A DNA stretch of 64,000 nucleotides, taken from the NCBI RefSeq assembly GCF_013364355.1, contig NZ_CP054931.1:1178001-1242000 (forward strand). Direction: 5' to 3'. The stretch's first letter is position 1; each line of letters opens with the position of its first letter. The stretch is from Stenotrophomonas sp. NA06056 (GTDB taxonomy: Bacteria; Pseudomonadota; Gammaproteobacteria; Xanthomonadales; Xanthomonadaceae). This document shows positions 35,971 through 44,635 of this stretch, piece by piece. A program made the position numbers and the translations under genes. Under the pieces are notes generated by a model. The model was given only the letters and a program-made list of their open reading frames with translations, searched no databases and was not told the origin of the DNA.

Positions 35971-36891
35971 ATGTCCAACCCTGCTTCCCGCATCGCTACC
36001 GCTTCCCCACGCATCGCACTGGGAGGCATCGGCTTGGCTGCGATCGGCGCCATTGCCGCTTCGGGCAAGGCCATCATCGTCAAGCTGGGGCTGCGCCATG
36101 GCGTGGACGCCACTACGCTGCTGGCCCTGCGGATGCTGATGGCGCTGCCCCTGTTCGCGCTGATGGCTGTATGGGCGTCGCGCCGTGCGGAGCGGCTGTC
36201 CTGGGCTGACCGGGCACGCGTGCTGTGGCTCGGCTTCACCGGCTACTACCTGTCCAGCCTGCTCGATTTCCAGGGCCTGCAGTACATCAGCGTGACCCTG
36301 GAACGGTTGATCCTGTACTTGAACCCGACCCTGGTGCTGCTGATCAATGTGCTGCTGGCGCGGCAGCGGCCGGGGCGCTGGCAGATCGGCGCGCTGGTGC
36401 TCAGCTACCTCGGCGTGCTGATCGCGTTCGGCCATGACCTGCAGCGCGAAGGCGGGCAGATCATCCTTGGCAGCCTGCTGGTGCTGGGCAGTGCGCTCAG
36501 CTATGCGCTCTATCTGTTCGGCAGCGGCCAGGTGGTCGCCCGTATCGGCGCAGTGCGTCTGACCGCCTACGCCAGCTGCGTGGCCAGCGTGCTGGTGCTG
36601 CTGCATTTCACCATCACCCACCCACTGCCGTTGCTGTGGCAGGCACCGGCTGCGGTGCAATGGCTGTCGCTGATCAACGCGACGGTCTGCACGGTGCTGC
36701 CGGTGCTGGCGATCATGCTCGCGGTGCAGCGGGTCGGCTCGTCGCTGGCCGCGCAGGTGGGTATGCTGGGCCCGGTTTCCACCATCGTGATGAGCCTATG
36801 GCTGCTCGACGAACCGATGGGGCCGGCGCAGATCGCCGGCACCGTGCTGGTCCTGCTCGGCGTACTGCTGGTGACGCGGCTGCGCCGCTGA
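35971..36891 (+). CDS. EamA/DMT-family transporter
   Basis: The 306-aa protein has ten hydrophobic segments in two EamA halves (LGGIGLAAIGAIAASGKAII; later LSLINATVCTVLPVLAIMLA and STIVMSLWLLDEP). Drug/metabolite transporters of this kind export diverse small molecules; no substrate can be given. The start at 35971 is the first likely one; an imperfect -10 (GACAAT) lies at 35913-35918. The downstream alkyltransferase-like gene probably overlaps its end. Confidence 0.85.
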   Translation: MSNPASRIATASPRIALGGIGLAAIGAIAASGKAIIVKLGLRHGVDATTLLALRMLMALPLFALMAVWASRRAERLSWADRARVLWLGFTGYYLSSLLDFQGLQYISVTLERLILYLNPTLVLLINVLLARQRPGRWQIGALVLSYLGVLIAFGHDLQREGGQIILGSLLVLGSALSYALYLFGSGQVVARIGAVRLTAYASCVASVLVLLHFTITHPLPLLWQAPAAVQWLSLINATVCTVLPVLAIMLAVQRVGSSLAAQVGMLGPVSTIVMSLWLLDEPMGPAQIAGTVLVLLGVLLVTRLRR

Positions 36892-37226
36892 CGCCGGAGC
36901 AGGCGCGTGCGCGCATCCTGGCGGTGATCCATGCCATTCCGCCGGGACAGGTGATGGGCTATGGCCAGGTGGCGATGCGCGCGGGCCTGCCCGGGCGTGC
37001 GCGCCTGACCGCGCGCATCCTTGGCCAGAATGAGGATCCGTCGCTGCCCTGGCACCGGGTGCTGCGTTCGGATGGGCGCATCGCCATGGCCGAAGGTTCG
37101 GCCGGCTGGCGTGAACAGTCGCAACGACTGCGTGCCGAGGGCGTTGTCGTGGAAAACGGCCGGGTGCGGATGCCTGCCGCCGATCCGGCGGCAGCGCTGG
37201 ATGCCGCGGTGTGGGGCCCCGGCTGA
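36798..37226 (+). CDS. alkyltransferase-like (ATL/MGMT-fold) DNA repair protein
   Basis: The conserved part is about 105 residues: TPEQARARILAVIHAIPPGQ, VMGYGQVAMRAGLPGRAR, and LPWHRVLRSDGRIA. The MGMT active-site PCHR is PWHR here, so the protein should bind O6-alkylguanine without removing the alkyl group and flag it for repair, as known for ATL proteins. The start is unclear: the only start codon before the conserved region is the ATG at 36798, inside the EamA gene in another frame (142 aa). The next one, GTG 36924, would remove the first helix. Confidence 0.78.
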   Translation: MAARRTDGAGADRRHRAGPARRTAGDAAAPLTPEQARARILAVIHAIPPGQVMGYGQVAMRAGLPGRARLTARILGQNEDPSLPWHRVLRSDGRIAMAEGSAGWREQSQRLRAEGVVVENGRVRMPAADPAAALDAAVWGPG

Positions 37227-37287
37227 GCGCCGCTGGCGACTGAACGGGCCGCGCCTGGGGGGCGGCAACAAGACACGGTGCTGCGGC

Positions 37288-37293
37288 TATGAT
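37288..37293 (+). promoter_or_regulatory. candidate -10 box of the rhomboid gene
   Basis: TATGAT stands 27 bp before the ATG. The -35 region is weak. Confidence 0.4.
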
Positions 37294-37319
37294 GGGGGCC
37301 GTTCCATGCCGGTGTCCCC

Positions 37320-37994
37320 ATGTTCCCGCGACTGCCAACCGTCACCAAGGCCCTGCTGATCGCCAACGCGATCCTGTTCCTGCTGCAGCAGCCGTTCCTG
37401 CTCGGCATGCAGACCTTCGAGCCGTTCATGCTGCAGCCACTGCAGCAGGGCTTCGATGCGTTCTCGCCGGGCGGAAACTTCCAGCCCTGGCAGCTGCTGA
37501 CCTACGGCTTCCTGCACGGCAGCTTCGGCCACCTGTTCTTCAACATGCTGGCCGTCTTCATGTTCGGCGCGCCGCTGGAACAGACCTGGGGCGAGAAACG
37601 CTTCCTGCTGTACTACCTGGTGTGCGTGGTGGGCGCTGGCCTGTGCCAGTTGCTGGTCGGCACGATGCTCGACAATCCGGCTACGGTGCTGGGGGCGTCC
37701 GGTGGTGTGTTCGGCCTGCTGCTGGCTTACGGCATGCTGTTCCCCAACCAGCGGGTGATGCTGCTGTTCCCGCCGATCCCGATGAAGGCGCGTACGTTCG
37801 TGATCCTGTTCGGCGTGGGCGAGCTGGTGCTGGGCATGACCGGCTGGCAGCCGGGCGTGGCCCACTTCGCGCATCTGGGCGGCATGCTGTTCGGCTGGCT
37901 GCTGATCCGCTACTGGCGCGGCCAATCACCGTTCAACAAGCGTCGTCCCCCCGGCCCGCCGAAGCGCCCGAACCATCTGCGCAGCGTGAAGTGA
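37320..37994 (+). CDS. rhomboid family intramembrane serine protease
   Basis: The 224-aa polytopic protein has the rhomboid catalytic pair: Ser127 in LGASGGVFG and His185 in AHFAHLGGMLFGW. The conserved HGSFGHLFFNM segment (66-76) supplies the His and Asn residues near the active site. It cleaves transmembrane helices of substrates that cannot be predicted here. It ends with a basic proline-rich cytoplasmic tail. Confidence 0.9.
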   Translation: MFPRLPTVTKALLIANAILFLLQQPFLLGMQTFEPFMLQPLQQGFDAFSPGGNFQPWQLLTYGFLHGSFGHLFFNMLAVFMFGAPLEQTWGEKRFLLYYLVCVVGAGLCQLLVGTMLDNPATVLGASGGVFGLLLAYGMLFPNQRVMLLFPPIPMKARTFVILFGVGELVLGMTGWQPGVAHFAHLGGMLFGWLLIRYWRGQSPFNKRRPPGPPKRPNHLRSVK

Positions 37995-38020
37995 GGCGCT
38001 ACGCGCCGCGTTTCACGGCG

Positions 38021-38046
38021 GTAGGTGCCCACCTTGGTTGGCATGC
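38021..38046. repeat. degenerate GTAG palindrome
   Basis: GTAGGTGCCCACC is followed by GGTTGGCATGC, an imperfect stem with a TT loop between two convergent genes. It is weaker than the other elements of this class. Confidence 0.4.
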
Positions 38047-38049
38047 GTT

Positions 38050-39636
38050 TCATGCATCTGCCAGCACCACCTGCGCCGCGTTGTGCCCGGGCGCGCCGGT
38101 CACCCCGCCGCCCGGATGCGTGCCCGAACCGCACAGGTACAGGCCGGGCAGGGCGCCGCGATAGCCGGCCTGGCCGACCATCGGTCGCGCCGAGAACAGC
38201 TGGTTGGCGCTGAGCGCACCGTGGAAGATGTCGCCGCCGATCAGCCCGAACGTCCGTTCCAGATCCAAGGGTGAAAGTACCTGTCGACCGAGCACGCTGT
38301 CGGCGAAGCCGGGGGCGTAGTGATCGACGGTCGCGATCATCAGGTCGGCGACGGTGTCGCGATGGTCGTCCCAGTGGCGGCCTTCGGGCAGCACCGGTGC
38401 CACGTGCTGGCAGAACAGGCTGGCCACATGTTGCCCTGGCGGGGCCAGCGAGTCGTCCAGCGTGCTCGGAATCAGCATCTCCACGATCGGCTCGCGCGAC
38501 CAGCCAGCGCGGCGGGCATCCAGCCAGGCACGGTCCATGTAATCCAGGCTGGGCGCCATGATGATGCCGGCACTGAGGTGGTCGCCGGGGCCGGGCAGGG
38601 CGTGGAAATCGGGCAGTCGTGACAGCGCCACATTCATCCGGAACGTGCCCGAGCCGCAGCGCCAGTTCGCCATGCGTTCTCGGGTGGTGGCCGGAACCTG
38701 CGCAGGCTCGAGCAATTGTTCGTACAGCAGCTTTGGATTGACGTTGGCCACCACGGTACGTGCGCGCAGACACTCGCCATTTGCCAGTGCGACACCGACC
38801 ACGCGTCCGTCTTCAACCAGCAGGCGTTGCACGCCCGCATCGACCCGCAGTTCGGCGCCAGCCGCACGCGCGGATGCGGCGATGGCCTGACTGATCGCAC
38901 CCATGCCACCGATGGCATGGCCCCAGGCGCCCTTGACCCCGTTGCACTGGCCGAACACGTGATGCAGTAGTACGTAGGCGCTGCCTGGCGTGTAGGGGCT
39001 GGCGTAGTTGCCAACAATGCCATCGAAACCGAACAGGGCCTTGATCGGCTCGCTCTCGAACCAGCGATCCAGATACTCGGCGGCCGACAGCGTGAACAGA
39101 TCCAGCAGTTCCTGACGCAATGCGGGATCGAGCGCGGCCAGCTCACGCCCCAGTCGGCCCATCTGCCACAACGCGGGCAGCGCGCGCCAGCCGGCCGTCA
39201 CCCCGAGGTCGGGCGGCGGACGCAGCGCCCAGTCGCGCAGCACGTCGGCAAATACTTCCAGGCGCGCTTCATAAGCGGGCAGCGCCTGCGCATCGCGCTC
39301 GGAAAACTTCGCCACTTCCGCCTGGGTGCGGCCCGGCGCAGCCAGCAGGTAGCGACCCTCGGGCAGTGGCAGGAAGTTGTTGGCCGGCCGCGCGACAATG
39401 CGCAGCCCGTGCGCGTGCAGCTGCAGGTCCTCGATCACCTTCGGCTGCAGCAACGACACCGTGTACGAGGCCACCGAGTTGCGGAAGCCCGGGTGGAACT
39501 CCTCGGTGACAGCCGCGCCGCCCAGCACGCTACGGCGCTCCAGCACCAGCACCCGTTGCCCCGCGCGCGCCAGATACGCCGCACACACCAGCCCGTTGTG
39601 GCCGCCACCGACGATGATCGTGTCCCACGTCGTCAT
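38050..39636 (-). CDS. FAD-dependent oxidoreductase, phytoene desaturase/PYROXD2-like
   Basis: The 528-aa flavoprotein begins with an ADP-binding fold (TIIVGGGHNGLVCAAYLARAG) and an ERRSVLGGAAVTEEFHPGF block typical of phytoene-desaturase-like oxidoreductases. The C-terminus has GLYLCGSGTHPGGGVTGAPGHNAA, the second flavin-contact motif. No other carotenoid gene is nearby, so carotenoid desaturation is not indicated and the substrate is open. Its ATG overlaps the stop of the VOC-family gene by four bases, so the two are coupled. Confidence 0.85.
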   Translation of the reverse strand: MTTWDTIIVGGGHNGLVCAAYLARAGQRVLVLERRSVLGGAAVTEEFHPGFRNSVASYTVSLLQPKVIEDLQLHAHGLRIVARPANNFLPLPEGRYLLAAPGRTQAEVAKFSERDAQALPAYEARLEVFADVLRDWALRPPPDLGVTAGWRALPALWQMGRLGRELAALDPALRQELLDLFTLSAAEYLDRWFESEPIKALFGFDGIVGNYASPYTPGSAYVLLHHVFGQCNGVKGAWGHAIGGMGAISQAIAASARAAGAELRVDAGVQRLLVEDGRVVGVALANGECLRARTVVANVNPKLLYEQLLEPAQVPATTRERMANWRCGSGTFRMNVALSRLPDFHALPGPGDHLSAGIIMAPSLDYMDRAWLDARRAGWSREPIVEMLIPSTLDDSLAPPGQHVASLFCQHVAPVLPEGRHWDDHRDTVADLMIATVDHYAPGFADSVLGRQVLSPLDLERTFGLIGGDIFHGALSANQLFSARPMVGQAGYRGALPGLYLCGSGTHPGGGVTGAPGHNAAQVVLADA

Positions 39637-40115
39637 GCGCTGCGGATCGCCGCTTCGATGGTGGCGATGTCGATCTTCTTCATCGGCATCATCGCGTTGA
39701 AGGCACGCTTGGCCAGGGCCTTGTCCTTGCTGGTCACCGCTTCGATCAGCATGCGTGGGCTTATCTGCCAGGAAATGCCCCAGCGGTCCTTGCACCAGCC
39801 GCACTGGCTTTCCTGACCACCGTTGCCGACGATGGCATTCCACAGGCGATCGGTCTCGGCCTGGTCTTCGGTGGAAATCTGGAACGAGAACGCTTCGCTG
39901 TGCTTGAAGGCCGGGCCGCCATTGAGGCCGACGCAAGGGACGCCGCAGACCGTGAATTCTACGGTGAGGATGTCACCCTGCTTGCCGTCGGGAAAGTCGC
40001 CTGGCGCGTGATGCACCGCGGTTACTTCGCTGTCGGGAAAGGTCTTGGCGTAGAACGTGGCGGCCTCGAGCGCGCCGCTGTCGTACCAGACGCAGATGGT
40101 GTTCTTGTGAGCCAT
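39633..40115 (-). CDS. VOC (PhnB-like) family protein
   Basis: The 160-aa protein resembles the PhnB / 3-demethylubiquinone-methyltransferase-like branch of the vicinal-oxygen-chelate fold: NTICVWYDSGALEAATFYAK, DILTVEFTVCGVPCVGLNGG, FSFQISTEDQAETDRLWNAI, and GWCKDRWGISWQISP. A helical C-terminal extension (KRAFNAMMPMKKIDIATIEA) is typical of the group. Biochemical function is not established. It is translationally coupled to the oxidoreductase that follows. Confidence 0.85.
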   Translation of the reverse strand: MAHKNTICVWYDSGALEAATFYAKTFPDSEVTAVHHAPGDFPDGKQGDILTVEFTVCGVPCVGLNGGPAFKHSEAFSFQISTEDQAETDRLWNAIVGNGGQESQCGWCKDRWGISWQISPRMLIEAVTSKDKALAKRAFNAMMPMKKIDIATIEAAIRSA

Positions 40116-40240
40116 GGCGGGGCTCCGCAGTGGACGAAGGTGCAGCGATAGCACGCCCGGTGTTAATGCCGGATCGTGCTGCACTGCGGGAGCTGGCGGC
40201 GTCGCGTTACCATGGCCAAACGACACGACAGGGACGATGC

Positions 40241-41896
40241 GTGAAGATCCTGATTCTGGGTGGATATGGAGTGTTCGGGGGGCGTCTGGTCCGCTTGCTG
40301 GCTGACCTGCCGATGCTGCAGCTGCTGATCGCTGGCCGTAACCTGGCGGCGGCGCAGGCGTTCTGCGACAGCTATGTCGGGCATTCGACGCTGCGCCCGC
40401 TGCAGGTCGACCGGCAACAGCTGGCCACGGCGCTGCAGGCCGAGCGACCGGACCTGGTGGTGGATGCCTCCGGTCCATTCCAGGACTATGGTGAACACCG
40501 CTATGGCGCGATCGAAGCCTGCATCGCCGCGGGCATTGATTATCTGGACTTCGCCGATGCGGCGGACTTTGTATTCGGCGTTTCCCAGTACGACGTGCAG
40601 GCCAGGGCGGCCGGCATCTACGTACTGTCCGGCGTCAGCAGTTTCCCGGTGCTTACTGCTGCGGTGCTGCGTGAGATGGCCATGCACATGGAGATCGTCA
40701 GCGTGGAAGGCGGCATCGCGCCATCGCCCTATGCCGGCATTGGTCTGAATGTGATGCGTGCGGTCGTCGGCTATGCCGGTGCGCCGGTGAAGCTGCGCCG
40801 CAACGGTCGCGATGGGCATGGTATCGGCTTGGCCGAGAGTCGCCGTTTCACCGTCGCGGTGCCGGGACGGCTGCCGCTGCGCAACCTGCATTTCTCTCTG
40901 GTGGATGTGCCCGATCTGCAGGTGCTGCCTCCCGAACATCCGACGTTGACCGATATCTGGATGGGCGCCGGCCCGGTGCCGGAGATCCTGCATCGCGTGC
41001 TCAACCTGTTGGCCAAGGCACGCCTGCACCTGAGGCTGCCGTCGCTGGAGCCGTGCTCGCGGTTGTTCTACACCGTATTGAATCTGATGAAGTTCGGCGA
41101 ACATCGCGGCGGCATGATCGTACGCGCGGTGGGCACCCGCGATGGTGCGCGCATCGAACAGAGCTGGCATCTGCTCGCCGAGGCCGATGACGGCCCGTAC
41201 ATTCCATCGATGGCGATCGAGGCGGTGATCCGCAAGCAACTGGCCGGTGTGCGGCCGGCGCCCGGTGCGCGCCCGGCCACGCACGCGCTGGAGCTGTCCG
41301 ACTACGACCGGCTGTTCGAAGGGCGCACGATCCACACCGGGTTTCGCCGTGACATGCCGGGTGCCAGTCTGTACCAGCGGGTGCTGGGCAGCGCATACGC
41401 GCAACTGCCGGCCAGCGTGCAGGCGCTGCATGCGCCGGGTGCAGCCCCGCGCTGGAGCGGCACTGCATCGGTCGAACGTGGTCGCGGGCTGCTGTCGCGT
41501 CTGCTGGGGAAGGTGTTCGGTTTCCCTGCCGAGGGCGAGAACGTGCCGGTCAGTGTGGCGTTCACCCCGGAGGCAGGCGGCGAGCGCTGGACGCGCACCT
41601 TTGCCGGCCGTCGTTTCTCTTCGCTGCAGACGCAGGGGCAGGGGCGCAACGAGGCACTGCTGGTCGAGCGCTTCGGCGTGATCTCGGTCGCGTTGGCGCT
41701 GGTGGTCGACAACGGGCGGCTGCAGCTTGTGCCGCGACGCTGGTCGCTGTGCTGCATACCGCTGCCGCGCGCGCTGTTGCCGGGCGATGGCAGTTTCGAG
41801 ACCGAACGCGACGGTGTCTTCGTATTCGATGTGGAGATTGGTGCGCCGATTGTGGGGCGCATCGTGCATTACTGCGGTACGTTGCAACCCGGGTGA
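40241..41896 (+). CDS. saccharopine dehydrogenase-like/DUF4166 protein
   Basis: The 551-aa protein joins an N-terminal Rossmann domain (KILILGGYGVFGGRLVRLLA, then DLVVDASGPFQDYG) to a C-terminal DUF4166 domain (about residue 390 on, SLYQRVLGSAYAQLPASVQALH). Saccharopine-dehydrogenase-like reductases of this kind act on varied, often lipid-linked substrates; a lysine role is unlikely here. The GTG at 40241 starts the Rossmann strand exactly and has AGGGA upstream; the frame extends further but without family-like sequence. Confidence 0.85.
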   Translation: MKILILGGYGVFGGRLVRLLADLPMLQLLIAGRNLAAAQAFCDSYVGHSTLRPLQVDRQQLATALQAERPDLVVDASGPFQDYGEHRYGAIEACIAAGIDYLDFADAADFVFGVSQYDVQARAAGIYVLSGVSSFPVLTAAVLREMAMHMEIVSVEGGIAPSPYAGIGLNVMRAVVGYAGAPVKLRRNGRDGHGIGLAESRRFTVAVPGRLPLRNLHFSLVDVPDLQVLPPEHPTLTDIWMGAGPVPEILHRVLNLLAKARLHLRLPSLEPCSRLFYTVLNLMKFGEHRGGMIVRAVGTRDGARIEQSWHLLAEADDGPYIPSMAIEAVIRKQLAGVRPAPGARPATHALELSDYDRLFEGRTIHTGFRRDMPGASLYQRVLGSAYAQLPASVQALHAPGAAPRWSGTASVERGRGLLSRLLGKVFGFPAEGENVPVSVAFTPEAGGERWTRTFAGRRFSSLQTQGQGRNEALLVERFGVISVALALVVDNGRLQLVPRRWSLCCIPLPRALLPGDGSFETERDGVFVFDVEIGAPIVGRIVHYCGTLQPG

Positions 41897-41937
41897 TGGT
41901 CAGCCACGCATGGCGTGGATCGACCCCGAAGCATGCG

Positions 41938-41962
41938 AAAAAGGCGCCCGAAGGCGCCTTTT
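41938..41962. terminator. bidirectional terminator
   Basis: AAAAGGCGCC/GGCGCCTTTT with a CGAA loop has A and T runs on both sides. It separates two convergent genes. Confidence 0.85.
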
Positions 41963-41985
41963 CCGTTACGGCATCACCGCTGCAC

Positions 41986-43992
41986 TCAACGCCAGACTTT
42001 GATCTGCTCGGCGTCGGTACGCTGCATCGGCTGGCCCGCCTTGCAGCTGAAGCTGGCGCCGAACGCCGGCAGGTTCGACAGCGGGCCGTTGGTGCGCCAG
42101 CGGCCCGGTGCACGGATGTCGGCGGTCAGGCGGCGTGCGGCCTCGTTCGGCGACAGCTGCTGCGGCCACAGCGCGGCCCAGGCACGGAAGAAGCCCTGCT
42201 GCTGTGCCGGCTTGGCCTTCGGCTCCTGCGCGGTGTACGCGGCCCAGGCGAGCTCCAGGCCGGCGATGTCGGCCAGGTTCTCTTCCTGGGTCAGCGTGCC
42301 GTTGACCTTGGCTCCCTTCACGCCGGGGAACTCGTAGGCGCCGTACTGGCTGGCGACGCGGGTACCGAGCAGGGTCCAGGCAGTCTTGTCGGCCGGGGTC
42401 CACCAGCTGCGCAGTTCGCCCTTGGCGTCGACCAGCGCACCCTTGGCGTCGATCGCACGGGTCAGTTCGTGACCGACCAGGCCGCCGAAGCTGCCGAACT
42501 TGTCGGCGGCGTCGGCCTTGGCGTTGAACACCGGGCCCTGCAGGATCGCCGCAGTGACGATCAGCCGGTTCTGCGCCAGGTCATACGCCAGCGACGGCTG
42601 CTGCGGCAGCACGTCCCAGCGGCGGTCGGCGTTGCCCTTGCCGATGCGCTTCATTTCCTCACGATGACGCCAGGTGGAAGCGATCAGCATGTTGCCGCCG
42701 AACGAACCACGGCCCATCGGCTGCACGCTGTAATCCAGATCGCGCAACGGGGTACCGATCTCGATCTTCAACGCGGCCAGCTTGGCCTGCGCTTCGGTCT
42801 TGGCCTCGGCGCTCATCCAGCTGTTGTTCTTGACCGCCTCGATCTGCACTTCACGCACCTTGTCGACGATCCACGCCGCCTGGCGACGGTCTTCGGCGGA
42901 CAGGTAACGCGCGGCGTATTCACGGCCGACCATCGGGCCGGCGGCCACGTTGATCGCGTCCAGCACGCTCTCCCAGCGTTGCGGCGGCAGGGTCTCGCCA
43001 CGCAGCACGCGGCCACGGAATTCGAACTCCGCATCGCGGTATGCCTTGGACAGGTACGGTGCCATCGAGTCGCCCACGCGCCAGCGCAGGTAGGCCTTCC
43101 ACTGGTCCGGCTTGAGCTTGGTGACCATGCCGTCGAGCTGCTTGAACAGCGCCGGGTCGGCCAGCGAGACCAGGTCATCGTTGACGCCCTGCGCCTTCAG
43201 GAACGCATCCAGCTGCAGGTTGCGGTAGCGGCTGTTGAGGTCCTTGGTGGAGATCGGTGCGTAGTTGTTGAACGGGTTGTTGATGCCCGCCAGCGACTGC
43301 GCGTTGCGGGCCAGTTCGGTTTCCAGCGCGATCACTGCCTGCGACTCGGCGTCCAGCTTGGCCGCCGGGGTACCGGTCAGTGCGAGGATCTGCTTGACGT
43401 AGTTGCGATAGCGGCCCATCAACGCGACGGTGTCGGCGTCGGTGCGCGTGTAGAAGGCCGGATCAGGCAGGCCCATGCCGCCCTGCATGAAGTAACCGAT
43501 GTGGCGGTCCAGTGCCTTCAGGTCCACATCAGGACCGAAGTTGAACGCCACCGGGATACCGACCTGGTGCAGTGCGGCGATCGAGGCCGGAACGTCCTTG
43601 GCCTTCTTGATTGCATTGATGCGGGTCAGCAGCGGTGCAATCGGGTTGGAGCCATCGGCTTCCACGGCCGCTTCGTCCAGGCCACTGGCCCAGAAGTCGC
43701 CCAGCAGCTTCTGCACATTGCCCTGCGGCGCCTTCATCGAGGCGTCCAGCAGTTCACGCTGCTGCTGCCGGCTGCGGTCGACCAGCTGGCCCAGCGCGGT
43801 GGCGGCACCGGTCTGCGGCACCGGGTTGGCCTTCAGCCAGCCCGCGTTGGTGGCGTCGTAGAAATCGCTGCACTGCGCACTGACGGCCGGGGCGCGTGCG
43901 GCCTTCTTCTTTGCGGCGAACGCATCGTGGGTCGGAACCAGGGTCGCCAGGCTGATGCCCAGGGCGATGGCAAGCGGACGGAAGTTGGGCAT
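41986..43992 (-). CDS. M13-family metallopeptidase homologue with altered zinc motif
   Basis: The 668-aa secreted protein (signal peptide 1-27) is M13 (neprilysin/PepO) over its whole length: CSDFYDATNAGWLKANPVP at the start and LPAFGASFSCKAGQPM at the end. The zinc motif HExxH reads HELTR (508-512): the second zinc His is Arg. The GFDD segment is AIDAK, and the substrate-binding NAxY motif is missing (QQPSLAYDLAQNRL). The third ligand region EENLADIAG is intact. It is probably an inactive or repurposed paralogue. The active-looking M13 gene lies upstream, beyond a tandem repeat. Confidence 0.85.
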   Translation of the reverse strand: MPNFRPLAIALGISLATLVPTHDAFAAKKKAARAPAVSAQCSDFYDATNAGWLKANPVPQTGAATALGQLVDRSRQQQRELLDASMKAPQGNVQKLLGDFWASGLDEAAVEADGSNPIAPLLTRINAIKKAKDVPASIAALHQVGIPVAFNFGPDVDLKALDRHIGYFMQGGMGLPDPAFYTRTDADTVALMGRYRNYVKQILALTGTPAAKLDAESQAVIALETELARNAQSLAGINNPFNNYAPISTKDLNSRYRNLQLDAFLKAQGVNDDLVSLADPALFKQLDGMVTKLKPDQWKAYLRWRVGDSMAPYLSKAYRDAEFEFRGRVLRGETLPPQRWESVLDAINVAAGPMVGREYAARYLSAEDRRQAAWIVDKVREVQIEAVKNNSWMSAEAKTEAQAKLAALKIEIGTPLRDLDYSVQPMGRGSFGGNMLIASTWRHREEMKRIGKGNADRRWDVLPQQPSLAYDLAQNRLIVTAAILQGPVFNAKADAADKFGSFGGLVGHELTRAIDAKGALVDAKGELRSWWTPADKTAWTLLGTRVASQYGAYEFPGVKGAKVNGTLTQEENLADIAGLELAWAAYTAQEPKAKPAQQQGFFRAWAALWPQQLSPNEAARRLTADIRAPGRWRTNGPLSNLPAFGASFSCKAGQPMQRTDAEQIKVWR

Positions 43993-44043
43993 GTAGAACG
44001 AATCCGTGATGGATTAAGGGCGGGCGAACTATAGCAAGCCGCG

Positions 44044-44473
44044 CATGGGCACGGCATGCACGCATCACGGTGCATCCGCCGGGCATGGCCCGGCGCTACC
44101 GGATGGGTGGCATGGGCACGGCATGCACGCATCACGGTGCATCCGCCGGGCATGGCCCGGCGCTACCGGATGGATGGCATGGGCACGGCATGCACGCATC
44201 ACGGTGCATCCGCCGGGCATGGCCCGGCGCTACCGGATGGGTGGCATGGGCACGGCATGCACGCATCACGGCGCATCCGCCGGGCATGGCCCGGCGCTAC
44301 CGGATGGATGGCATGGGCACGGCATGCACGCATCACGGTGCATCCGCCGGGCATGGCCCGGCGCTACCGGATGGGTGGCATGGGCACGGCATGCACGCGT
44401 CACGGTGCATCCGCCGGGCATGGCCCGGCGCTACCGGATGGGTGGCATGGGCACGGGATGCACGCGTTACGCT
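44044..44473. repeat. tandem 67-bp repeat containing a GTAG palindrome
   Basis: Six complete head-to-tail copies start at 44044, 44111, 44178, 44245, 44312 and 44379, and a partial copy at 44446. Copies differ by only a few bases (for example GGATGGGTGG versus GGATGGATGG). Each unit includes GTAGCGCCGGGC-CAT-GCCCGGCG on the minus strand, the same core as at 16659-16681. There are no spacers between copies. Confidence 0.92.
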
Positions 44474-44539
44474 GGCTCCTTCATGCCATGCGCCGACCAT
44501 GGTCGGCCTCCACCAACGGCGCGGACCGGCAGACTGCCA

Positions 44540-44562
44540 GTAGATCCACGCCATGCGTGGAT
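44540..44562. repeat. GTAG palindrome, ATCCACGC subtype
   Basis: GTAG is followed by ATCCACGC/GCGTGGAT. The same subtype forms the facing pair at 19470-19571. Confidence 0.6.
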
Positions 44563-44574
44563 GGTTGGCGCCGC

Positions 44575-44605
44575 AAAAAACAAAGGCCCGGGACATCCCG
44601 GGCCT
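44575..44605 (-). terminator. intrinsic terminator of the upstream M13 gene
   Basis: The stem AGGCCCGGGA/TCCCGGGCCT is followed on the minus strand by TTTGTTTTTT. Confidence 0.85.
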
Positions 44606-44635
44606 CTGCAGGCAAACCGTGGCCTCAGTCGTGGC

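Larger units (their letters stand above)
43993..44635. other. gene-free interval between the two M13 genes
   Basis: From left to right it holds the promoter-proximal region of the downstream M13 gene, six tandem 67-bp repeats, a GCCGACCATGGTCGGC hairpin at about 44491-44506, another GTAG palindrome, and a terminator. Long open frames on the plus strand here are a by-product of the repeat and are not genes. Confidence 0.8.

Noticed and set aside
38050..39636. Carotenoid biosynthesis locus
   Set aside because: Only one phytoene-desaturase-like flavoprotein is present, with no crtB, crtE or crtY neighbour, and its closest look is to PYROXD2-like enzymes.
44044..44473. Possible CRISPR array
   Set aside because: Repeats are contiguous with no unique spacers, and no cas genes are nearby.
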